Below, piece after piece: positions 15,728 through 22,997 of a DNA stretch of 37,211 nt (positions within the stretch are counted from its first letter, which is position 1; each line of letters starts with the position of its first letter). The stretch comes from Oscillospiraceae bacterium. GTDB taxonomy: Bacteria > Bacillota > Clostridia > Oscillospirales > Ruminococcaceae. Under the pieces are notes generated by a model. The model did not search any database and was not told the origin of the DNA. It saw nothing but the letters and a program-made list of their open reading frames with translations. Both the position numbers and the translations under genes were made by a program. The stretch lies in assembly GCA_022508925.1 (NCBI GenBank), contig JAFLUF010000012.1:1-37211 (forward strand), in the 5' to 3' direction.

Positions 15728-15834
15728 TATTTGTGTATGGAATTGATTTTCACGATTTTTTGTTTCTCATAAAAAACAGCGAGTTCATTTCGCTGTTCTT
15801 CATTTTCAATAATTGCCAATGCCTCAGAAATCAT
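15697..15834 (-). pseudogene. N-terminal stub of a sigma-70-family factor
   Basis: 45 codons behind a good GGAGG site (9-base spacing). MISEALAIIENEEQRNELAVFYEK matches, from memory, the start of small clostridial ECF-like sigma factors, which continue with region 2 (RFYYIA...HNKEDAEDA...). Here the chain leaves the family after about residue 25 and ends 20 codons later inside the reversed end of the response-regulator remnant. The break between the two stubs lies near 15730-15765. A full promoter is retained upstream. Confidence 0.55.
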
Positions 15835-15869
15835 GACTTCATGCCTCCATAGTTATCGTATTTTAACAC

Positions 15870-15898
15870 AGTATAACATAAAAACATATTATTTTCAA
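15870..15898 (-). promoter_or_regulatory. Promoter of the sigma-factor stub
   Basis: TTGAAA (15898-15893), 17-bp spacer and TATACT (15875-15870), placed about 30 bp before the GGAGG of the stub. Confidence 0.6.
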
Positions 15899-15900
15899 GT

Positions 15901-15931
15901 AAAAAGCCTTCAGACTAAAAAGTCTGAAGGC
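15901..15931 (-). terminator. Terminator of the AHH toxin gene
   Basis: GCCTTCAGACT (15906-15916) and AGTCTGAAGGC (15921-15931) form a perfect 11-bp stem with a T run on the minus strand (15905-15901). Confidence 0.9.
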
Positions 15932-15999
15932 ATATAAAACAGGTTATTCATGAATAAGCATGGTCAGAAGCCATGAAGAAATCGGGACTTAGAATCCTC

Positions 16000-16683
16000 T
16001 TAAAAATCTAAATTGTCAAGACAGTCTACATCTCCGGATTGACTTATGATCTTAGTTCTTATGTATCTTGCAATATCTTTGCAATCCTCCAGATCATTGA
16101 TCTGATTATTATCCAACTCATTTTTAATTAATGTATCGACCTTGCCGTTATAGTCGGGATGGTTGCGCAGATTACCTTTTCGATGTAATATGTTTAGTAC
16201 AACACCATTAGTTTCTTGTTCAAGATTACTCTCTTTATCATCATTAGGACCTCTCAGCAAAATACCATTCCAGGAGTCATCAAAATCATTTTTTCTGGCG
16301 TGAGCTTTTTCATCCAAGCCTCGATTATCAACTATACACCCGGGGATAATATGGTGTGCTTCTCCCTGATGCTTCGGCGCTTTTAAATTTTTCCTAAGTT
16401 TACCACGATTTAAATGTTTATTTAAATGGAGTTTAAACGGACCATCTTGTTTATTATCCCCCGATTCGAATTCCCAACACTGGCATTGTTCACGGGTTAG
16501 GTTGCACCTCCTGCATTTTTCCCTTTGAATGACGCCTCCCTTTTCCGGACTTGGCCGAAATCCCATTTTTGTATTTCTGTCCGCATAGCTGTCCCCAAAG
16601 GATATTGTTCTCCGTTGTGTTATATCATGGGATGCGCCCGACTTACGATCGGACGTCTGCTTTGGTCTTATGTATTCATACAT
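16000..16683 (-). CDS. AHH-type HNH-superfamily nuclease toxin
   Basis: 227-residue probable polymorphic toxin. The C-terminal half has the AHH nuclease pattern: A109-H110-H111 in EAHHIIPG, N139-G140 in the WNGILL helix, H167 in LHR and H175-P-x-Y178, the metal-binding and catalytic layout of the HNH/Endo VII superfamily. The N-terminal 55 residues are basic, low in hydrophobics and end in GGVIQRE, a junction similar to VxQR segments of toxins and DUF4157 proteins linked to contractile injection systems. A Cys cluster (C57, C60, C67, C69) lies between and may bind zinc. There is no signal peptide. Start ATG 16683 has GGAGA nine bases upstream. No immunity gene is evident on either side. Confidence 0.72.
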   Translation of the reverse strand: MYEYIRPKQTSDRKSGASHDITQRRTISFGDSYADRNTKMGFRPSPEKGGVIQREKCRRCNLTREQCQCWEFESGDNKQDGPFKLHLNKHLNRGKLRKNLKAPKHQGEAHHIIPGCIVDNRGLDEKAHARKNDFDDSWNGILLRGPNDDKESNLEQETNGVVLNILHRKGNLRNHPDYNGKVDTLIKNELDNNQINDLEDCKDIARYIRTKIISQSGDVDCLDNLDF

Positions 16684-16796
16684 TAAACGCACTCTCCTTT
16701 CACCTTGTTAAAAAGGTTAGCTGTCAGCTATTGGTTTTCCTGTTGATTTCTATTACAAAAAACTAGATTACTCGACTGCATACTCCCACATAATAA

Positions 16797-16864
16797 ATTG
16801 TACCATAAATCATATCATTTTTAAAGATGATTTGCGCAAGATGTCGAAATAATGCGCAAGATGT
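16797..16864 (-). promoter_or_regulatory. Promoter with tandem ACATCTTGCGC boxes, AHH toxin gene
   Basis: Boxes at 16864-16854 and 16844-16834 (20-bp period), 8-bp gap, -35 like TTTAAA (16825-16820), 17 bp, -10 like TACAAT (16802-16797). Every distance equals that of the promoter at 15027-15094, while the bases between differ. The leader to the toxin ATG is about 110 nt. Confidence 0.8.
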
Positions 16865-17223
16865 AATTGTTGTTGTTGTCCGAACGCTCAAGGACAAATT
16901 CGGGCTCGGAATCATGACCCGGCTGTGAGTTTCCCGTGTCGGGGGTTACCGAGGGCTGCTCGGGAATGCTGTTTACCGAATATATTCTTCCGGAGGATCA
17001 GCTCCTATTGCTCCCGCAGCAAAAAATCCAAGCTGTTCTTTTAATATCAAGCCGACCGATTCCCAATTTCCGTGGACCGTAGGGTCGTCATAAAACACAT
17101 ATTCGCAGGTGTCCTCATAATACCCTTCTTATCGCGTACAAGGCGGATTTTCGGGCTGTTGAATTTGTCGGAATCTACATATTCAAAGTCCAGCGAGGAG
17201 TTTTTGCGCTGACAATTCCCCAT
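16862..17223 (-). pseudogene. Decayed, frameshifted gene remnant
   Basis: Three consecutive minus-strand pieces in different frames read as one former protein. From ATG 17223, MGNCQRKNSSLDFEYVD... runs to RLVRDKKG near 17122. After a probable 1-base loss, YEDTCEYVFYDD...NWESVGLILKE... runs from 17119 to a stop at 16975-16973. A Pro/Glu/Ser/Asn-rich piece (EQPSVTPDTG...PEFVLERSDNNNN) continues in a third frame to about 16862. The family is unknown; the DDPxxxGxWESVG segment recalls the extracellular domain of some M56/BlaR-like proteins, weakly. There is no ribosome site. The remnant abuts the tandem boxes of the toxin promoter. Confidence 0.5.
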
Positions 17224-17252
17224 AAACCTGCTTTTGTTTTATATAAAGAATT

Positions 17253-17274
17253 CCCCGCACGTATTTGCACGGGG
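17253..17274 (-). terminator. Terminator of the YtrA-like operon
   Basis: CCCCG (17253-17257) pairs with CGGGG (17270-17274). In the minus-strand RNA three further inner pairs form, including G-U pairs, giving an 8-bp stem with a 6-base loop. A T/A-rich stretch follows. Confidence 0.6.
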
Positions 17275-17322
17275 ATAAATAAAGGTAAATAAGGGTATTT
17301 TGGAAGGAGTGGTCAGCTTAAC

Positions 17323-19371
17323 TCAGTTATCCGATATTCTCTCAGCGAATATCTCAAACACCAGCATCGTAAAGCGGGTCTGGTTTTGCGTCGGAACATA
17401 CAGCTCATTGTGCAGATCGTTTGAATATACTCTGATGCCCGAATCGTGCAGTATATTAAACTTGTCCGTCAGCAGGGAAATAAGCTCCTTTACCTTTTCG
17501 TTTTCCAAGTCCTTTTTAAGGATATTAAGCTCGTAATGAGGCTCCTGCCCGAACGGGTGACTGATGTTGTAGCACAGCGTTTCTCCGTCGTTTTGAGGTA
17601 TGATTATATTTTCTTTGTTTCTCAGGAACTCGGCGGTCTTCGTGTAGCTGTCGTAAATATCCATCCTGAGAGGACGAATGTAGTATCTGTTGTCCGCATC
17701 ATAAAACTCCACGCTGCCTATTATTTTGCCTTTTTTGCCGTTACTTGTATATTCGCCTATAAGAATTTCAGCAAACTCGTGCATTTTACCGGGCTTGAGT
17801 ATCACCCCTCCGAAAGCGTCCTTAAGCAGAATGTCGCAGTCGGTATACTTGCTTGCGTCAAAATTCAGCAGCAATTGTTCTTCATAGTTCTTTAAACCGA
17901 ACGGAAGGCTTTCAAGCGCGTTTTCGCATTTTTGTGATACTTGGTTTATGGGCGTGCTGTATTCGTTCAAAGCCCTGTAACAGCGCGTAAAGGTCTCGCC
18001 GTTTTTAAGCTTATACACTATCTCATGCGAATAATATCCGTAGCCCTCCGCCGTTTCAACGGCGTTTCCGTAATTTTTCAGGAACTCAAGATGATTTTTC
18101 CGAAGTTGTTCGATATCCTCTCTGTCGGTAAACTCACAGCCGTCAAAATACGCCGTTACGATGTCGTTCGCGTCGGGGAGCCTGTTTCTCAGCCCGAAAG
18201 CACCTGTGTCTCTTACTATCCACGCGGCTCCCATCGTCAGCGCCAGAGAACCCGCCAACGCCGCCGCGCCTATCCCGAATTTCTTCCAGCCGCGCCGCAT
18301 GGCTATCTCGAACACCAAGAAAACAACGGCGGATAAGATCGCTGTGGTTATATAAGACTCGATAAGATAGCCGCTGTTAATCAGGAATATAACAACGACG
18401 TACACAAACAAAACCGCGTAATAGCCGTATTTATGCCCGAACGCGCCGCCCGTGCGCTCGGCTTTTCTGAATTTCGTGAGGAAAAACGCCGCCGCGATTA
18501 TAACCGCTATCTCCGCCGTCCATACGATTATGTTTACGAAATCGGACGCGGCGGTATTGTTAACGATATTTCTAAAATGCTCTTCAGCCGTATACCTAAG
18601 CCCTGTTTCGGGATTTATCGCGTAAATTCCCCTTAATATCGGCACATTTGACAAAAGAACGTTCAGACTCATATATAACTCGTAAAGCGTGGGAGTAAGC
18701 TTCTCTATCCTGTAATATATCTCGCGCGCGGGCATTCCCGCTATGCTTGCCATGAAAAATCTCGCCGCGCCCGGGATCACGTTCATCGACGCTGTTACAA
18801 AGATAATGGTGCAGGCGATAGTGCTTGCCATTCTTCCGCATATTGATACCGCCAAAACGGTAAGGGCGTATAAAAGGGTAAGCGAGAAAAAAGTCGTAAG
18901 AACGACATACGCGAAATATTCTGTATAAAGCGTTGAATCTATATACCTTTCCGTGGGCGCTATAAACGGAATACATATTACCGCAATCAGAGAATACGGC
19001 AGTACGCTCAGCGCATACCCCGAGAGAAGATCTCCCCAGAAGCGCGCGCGGTGACTTACCGGCAGGCTTCCGAGCATATCGGTCTCGTGGCGCTGAAGGC
19101 AGAAGTTAAAGCTCATTATAGCCGCCGCGACGACTACTCCCAGCATGACCGCGCCCGCCAGAAGCGATAATTCGGATGCTGCGATCCAATAATCATAATT
19201 AGTGTTATGGATGTCTTGCTTATTCAACATGATTATAAAAATAGCGACAGTGGAATTAACAAACGAAAGCAGACCCATAATGACGCTAAGGAAAAACAGA
19301 AGCTTGTCTTTTCCGAGCTTATAACGGAGATATTTCAGGAAAAAATCAGCGGTCGAGTTGGTTTTTGTCAT
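17323..19371 (-). CDS. Large ABC permease (YtrC/YtrD-like), second of the operon
   Basis: 682-residue membrane protein. Helices cluster in the first 375 residues (about eight to ten segments), followed by an extracytoplasmic C-terminal domain of about 300 residues. The segment LGSLPVSHRARFWGDLLSGYALS is shared with the upstream permease (VGSLPLTYNRRFWGDFLSG), so the two are paralogues. Start ATG 19371 has GGAGG nine bases upstream, inside the ATPase gene, which it overlaps by 26 bp. Large permeases of this kind accompany YtrA-type repressors in Firmicutes and respond to cell-wall-active compounds. A role in envelope stress is inferred; the substrate is unknown. Confidence 0.83.
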   Translation of the reverse strand: MTKTNSTADFFLKYLRYKLGKDKLLFFLSVIMGLLSFVNSTVAIFIIMLNKQDIHNTNYDYWIAASELSLLAGAVMLGVVVAAAIMSFNFCLQRHETDMLGSLPVSHRARFWGDLLSGYALSVLPYSLIAVICIPFIAPTERYIDSTLYTEYFAYVVLTTFFSLTLLYALTVLAVSICGRMASTIACTIIFVTASMNVIPGAARFFMASIAGMPAREIYYRIEKLTPTLYELYMSLNVLLSNVPILRGIYAINPETGLRYTAEEHFRNIVNNTAASDFVNIIVWTAEIAVIIAAAFFLTKFRKAERTGGAFGHKYGYYAVLFVYVVVIFLINSGYLIESYITTAILSAVVFLVFEIAMRRGWKKFGIGAAALAGSLALTMGAAWIVRDTGAFGLRNRLPDANDIVTAYFDGCEFTDREDIEQLRKNHLEFLKNYGNAVETAEGYGYYSHEIVYKLKNGETFTRCYRALNEYSTPINQVSQKCENALESLPFGLKNYEEQLLLNFDASKYTDCDILLKDAFGGVILKPGKMHEFAEILIGEYTSNGKKGKIIGSVEFYDADNRYYIRPLRMDIYDSYTKTAEFLRNKENIIIPQNDGETLCYNISHPFGQEPHYELNILKKDLENEKVKELISLLTDKFNILHDSGIRVYSNDLHNELYVPTQNQTRFTMLVFEIFAERISDN

Positions 19372-20245
19372 ATCCGAGCGCCTCCATTTCGTAGATGAAT
19401 ATTTCCTCAAGAGAAAGCGGTATCAGATCGCAGAACGAGGGACCTTTAGCCTTGACCGCGCTTAAACTCTCCTCCGCGTCGCCCTTGGCGATGATATAGG
19501 TAAGCCCCGCGGTATGCTCGATATAGAGTACGTCAAGCCCGGGAAAGTCCTCTTTCGTAAGCTCTTTGTCAAACGAAGCCTGTATCTTGTGGATATTTCC
19601 CTTAAGCTCGGAAAGGTCGCGCGTGAAAACTATCTTCCCTTGGTGAAGCATTCCTACCGTATCGCAGAATTCCTCTACCTCTTTCAGATTGTGCGAGGAG
19701 ATAACAACGGTCATTTCGCTGTCCGCCATGGCTTCTATCATCATCTTTTTTACGGCGATCCTCATGGACGGGTCAAGCCCGTCAAACGCCTCGTCGAGAA
19801 ACAGATATTCGGGACGCGCGGCGATGGCGCAGATGACCGCCGCCTGTCGCTTCATGCCCTTGGAAAACGACGACGTCTTTTTGTTAAGCGGCAGATTCAG
19901 CATTCCGTGCAGGCGCGTGAATATCTCGTCGGAAAAGTTGGGGTAAAACGTTTTGTAAAACTTTTTCATGTTATTGAGCGTCATGTTTGAATACTGCGCG
20001 GTCTCGTCGCTTATGAAGATAAGCCGCTGCTTTACCTCGGCGTTGTCATAAACGGGCGTTCCGCTTATGGAAACTACTCCGCTGTCCGCTTTGTAAACTC
20101 CCGTAAGAAGTCTCAGCATGGTGGATTTTCCCGCGCCGTTCGAGCCTAAAAGCCCGTATGCCGAGCCTTTATTGATTTCGAGAGTGAGATCATCGAGGGC
20201 GGTAAAGCCGTCGAATTTTTTGGTTACGTTTTCAAATTTTATCAT
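19346..20245 (-). CDS. YtrB-like ABC transporter ATP-binding protein
   Basis: 299-residue ATPase. Walker A GSNGAGKST, signature FSKGMKRQ and Walker B FLDEAFDGLDP, with a switch His in ISSHN. About 85 residues after the ATPase domain (QASFDKELTKEDF onward) form a C-terminal domain usual in ABC-2 type ATPases. It lies between two large permeases in a GntR-headed operon, the order regulator, permease, ATPase, permease. It probably energises both. 26 bp separate it from the upstream permease. Confidence 0.9.
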   Translation of the reverse strand: MIKFENVTKKFDGFTALDDLTLEINKGSAYGLLGSNGAGKSTMLRLLTGVYKADSGVVSISGTPVYDNAEVKQRLIFISDETAQYSNMTLNNMKKFYKTFYPNFSDEIFTRLHGMLNLPLNKKTSSFSKGMKRQAAVICAIAARPEYLFLDEAFDGLDPSMRIAVKKMMIEAMADSEMTVVISSHNLKEVEEFCDTVGMLHQGKIVFTRDLSELKGNIHKIQASFDKELTKEDFPGLDVLYIEHTAGLTYIIAKGDAEESLSAVKAKGPSFCDLIPLSLEEIFIYEMEALGYDKNQLDR

Positions 20246-20271
20246 AATTATTCCTCTCCATTCCTCAACGC

Positions 20272-22368
20272 TTACTGTACGAAATAGTTTTCGGCCATCT
20301 GCAAGATAAGCTTTACCGCGCTTTCCTCATCGGCTTTGCTGATATAATATTTTGTGCCCATTCCGTTTGACATTACAACGACGACCGAAACCGCTTCGGA
20401 TAATTCTCCGTCGGTCTCGTTTCTGCAAAGCGCCAGAAGCTCTTTTCCGAGCGCGTTATCCGCGTAGAACTCAAATTCTATATATTGGTTGCCGAGAGTT
20501 ATCTTCGCGGTGCAGGACTTTATCTCTGGCTCGGTATTGTTGCTGTCGTCCTGCGAGGTCCGGCAGTTGTCGGGGTTTTGGATAAACGCCACGGTGTCCT
20601 CATACGCGCTGTAAAGAGTGTAGTGATAAGAATACCATTCGCCGTCCTTCATATACGCCGCTATCACTTCTCCGCAATAACCACCGCCGTATTGATAGGA
20701 CGTTTCCGAATAATTATTCTTTATATCGTTAAGCAATATCTGTCTGAACTCCTCGCTCTTGGACGAATAGATCTCAAAGCTGACGCCTTTTCCGCTGTTA
20801 GCAGGGTTATAATTCCCATGAAATGAGAGGAGCTCATAATCCTCGCTGCTGTCCAGAATTCCGTATACGTTCGAGCTGCTGGTCGGAAGCCCGAGGATAA
20901 TATCGGAAAGTTTTTCTATACTATCCCCTCCTATGGTGGAGTACTGTCTGTTTATCACAAATCCGTTTTTCAGCCTATAGGTAAATATTATCTCTTCGCC
21001 TGTCTGAAGATCGCTCTTGTCCGAGATAAGCTCTTTATGACCCGCCACAATGGCTTCGACAGCGTCCTTATCGTCGTAGACAAGAGCCTTTTTGTCATAG
21101 CTGTAAAAATACTCGCCGACTATCTCAACGCTCGATATCTCCCGGGCGCTCGGAACATAGTCGGAGATACCGAAGCTGTCCGTAAGCTTTGCAAGCCCGA
21201 AAAATCCGAAGCACGCCGCGCATATCACCGCGTATCTTATCAGTGCCTTTGGAAGATTTTTGAAGCTTTTGGTATGGGAAAGCGCAAGCGCGAGGTAAAC
21301 GACGCCTCCGATAACGACCGCGAATATCATATATATCATGTTGTCAGGTGTAAACGCGTAAAACAACGCTCCCACGCCGAAAATGCAAACGGCGATTATT
21401 GTGGACATGACCGCGTACGCGCCCTCGTACACGAAATCCCTGTCCGTGCGCTCGGCTTTTCGGTATTTGCCGAGGAAATACGCCCCCGCTCCGTACATCA
21501 CTGTAAGCAAAAATATGACGGCATAGCCCGCGGGCGGTATTTCCGTAAATGTTTCATAATCCGAAAAGCCGGAATTTCCCAGACCGTTCCAGAAATCAAG
21601 AAAGTTTGGCATAAGTCCCGCGGGAGGGATAAAGCTTATCGACTCGAGCATTGCCGTATAGCCGTCAATACCCACTATTCCCCTGCTCAGAAAGCCGGTA
21701 TAGACAAGTATAAGCCCGGGGACAAACAGCATTCCGAAAATCAGATACATCGCCGTCGAGTCCTTTTTTCCGCATAACGAAACTATCAGCGAGGAAAACG
21801 CGTAAGCCGAAATCAGGATGACCGCGAACATAAGCGAGTACCGCGTTATATACCCGGGCAGCTCCGCATAATACCCGAAGTGCTCCCGAACCAATTGACT
21901 GTGCTCTTCGCTGTACGGTATCATGTTATTCGTCAGAAAAATCAGATTAGGCAATAAAATAAGGTACGGCATTACAGAAGCCGCAAAGCCCGAGAGAAAA
22001 TCTCCCCAGAAGCGCCGGTTGTAGGTGAGCGGGAGACTTCCTACCGTGTCGGTAAGCGCTCGGTTGTTGTAAAAGCTGAAGGAAAAAACCGGCACGATCA
22101 CCGCCAGCGCGAACGACGCGAGAAAAATCAGTATCATCCACATCGCGCAATAAATGTCTATAAACATCGCGAGATCATTGTATTTGAAATTTGCCGCCCA
22201 ATACCATGTGCCTCCCGTGATCTCCTTTTCATAAAGCGAGAAGTAGATCTTCAGCATAGTAACAAGCGTCGGTATACCCGCAAGCGCAAGCACAAGGCTT
22301 GCCGCCAGAAATCCGCGGAGAGAGCTTAGCTTATAGATAAAATATTTTCCGAAGTTATTCTTTTTCAT
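20272..22368 (-). CDS. Large ABC permease (YtrC/YtrD-like), first of the operon
   Basis: 698-residue paralogue of the 682-residue permease: helices in the first 390 residues and a soluble extracytoplasmic C-terminal domain. The opening KYFIYKLSSLRGFL and the VGSLPLTYNRRFWGDFLSG segment mark the cytoplasmic contact side. It follows the repressor gene by 6 bp, with GGGTGATC as a modest ribosome site. The C-terminal domains of the two permeases are much less alike than the membrane parts, which suggests specificity for different partners or sites of one ligand. Confidence 0.83.
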   Translation of the reverse strand: MKKNNFGKYFIYKLSSLRGFLAASLVLALAGIPTLVTMLKIYFSLYEKEITGGTWYWAANFKYNDLAMFIDIYCAMWMILIFLASFALAVIVPVFSFSFYNNRALTDTVGSLPLTYNRRFWGDFLSGFAASVMPYLILLPNLIFLTNNMIPYSEEHSQLVREHFGYYAELPGYITRYSLMFAVILISAYAFSSLIVSLCGKKDSTAMYLIFGMLFVPGLILVYTGFLSRGIVGIDGYTAMLESISFIPPAGLMPNFLDFWNGLGNSGFSDYETFTEIPPAGYAVIFLLTVMYGAGAYFLGKYRKAERTDRDFVYEGAYAVMSTIIAVCIFGVGALFYAFTPDNMIYMIFAVVIGGVVYLALALSHTKSFKNLPKALIRYAVICAACFGFFGLAKLTDSFGISDYVPSAREISSVEIVGEYFYSYDKKALVYDDKDAVEAIVAGHKELISDKSDLQTGEEIIFTYRLKNGFVINRQYSTIGGDSIEKLSDIILGLPTSSSNVYGILDSSEDYELLSFHGNYNPANSGKGVSFEIYSSKSEEFRQILLNDIKNNYSETSYQYGGGYCGEVIAAYMKDGEWYSYHYTLYSAYEDTVAFIQNPDNCRTSQDDSNNTEPEIKSCTAKITLGNQYIEFEFYADNALGKELLALCRNETDGELSEAVSVVVVMSNGMGTKYYISKADEESAVKLILQMAENYFVQ

Positions 22369-22374
22369 TTAAGA

Positions 22375-22743
22375 TCACCCCTGTTCAGATGAAACGTCGT
22401 TTATTATTTTAACAAGCTCTTCTTTTGAAAGCCCCTTTGAAAGCGCGGTCTTTACCGCCTCGGAAAATTCCTCGGAGGTCTGCCTGCTTAAAGCACCGAT
22501 ATAATTCGCGCGCGGCGAAACATAGCTTCCCTTTGCCGGAACGGAATAGATAAGCCCCTGACGCTCAAGCTCGGCATAGGTCTTCTGGACCGTGTTTGGG
22601 TTTATGGTAAGCTGTTTTGCTATTTCTCTTACGGCGGGGAGCTTTTCGCCCTCTTTCATTTCCCCGCTTATTATCAACTCGGTTATTCTTTCCCGAAGCT
22701 GTTCGTATATCGGCGTTCCGCCCTGAAGACGCATAGTAAACAT
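22375..22743 (-). CDS. YtrA-like GntR-family repressor
   Basis: 122-residue regulator with an N-terminal winged helix (about 10-76: PIYEQLRERITELIISGEMKEG, then LPAVREIAKQLTINPNTVQKTYAELERQGLI) and a short helical tail. This length is typical of the YtrA subfamily, which has no large effector domain. It heads an operon with an ATPase and two permeases and most likely represses it through the CTGTA-N13-TACAG site over its own start point. AAAGGA precedes the ATG. The inducing signal in relatives is cell-wall-active antibiotics; here it is unknown. Confidence 0.93.
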   Translation of the reverse strand: MFTMRLQGGTPIYEQLRERITELIISGEMKEGEKLPAVREIAKQLTINPNTVQKTYAELERQGLIYSVPAKGSYVSPRANYIGALSRQTSEEFSEAVKTALSKGLSKEELVKIINDVSSEQG

Positions 22744-22788
22744 AAAATTTTCCTTTCCGTCAAAATATAGGCATATTGAAAATCCAAT

Positions 22789-22844
22789 CTGTATTATTCG
22801 TGTTAGTACAGTTGTATTATATCACCAAAAATTTTATTTGTCAA
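22789..22844 (-). promoter_or_regulatory. YtrA-type operator and promoter
   Basis: TTGACA (22844-22839)-17 bp-TATAAT (22821-22816), consensus at both boxes. The dyad CTGTA (22789-22793)-N13-TACAG (22807-22811) covers the expected start point near 22809. Spacing and TGTA/TACA ends agree with the YtrA consensus AGTGTA-N13-TACACT known from Bacillus (from memory). It fits direct self-repression. Confidence 0.8.
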
Positions 22845-22896
22845 TAGCAAAAATGAAAAAAATTTAAAAAATTTGCTCAAATATTCATCAAATAAC

Positions 22897-22925
22897 TTGA
22901 CATATCGCGAAAAATATTGTATAAT
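22897..22925 (+). promoter_or_regulatory. Promoter of the PocR/chemoreceptor-like gene
   Basis: TTGACA (22897-22902), 17 bp and TATAAT (22920-22925): full consensus, back to back with the GntR promoter. Confidence 0.82.
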
Positions 22926-22997
22926 TGTGCTAAAGGTGGTTTTTATGCAATAGTCGCGGTATGCCCCGCGAAATAAAATACAGACTGGAGAGTAAAA

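Noticed and set aside
15943-15960. Palindrome TTATTCATGAATAA behind the toxin terminator
   Set aside because: AT-rich palindromes of this size are common by chance here, and it has no partner copy elsewhere in the window.
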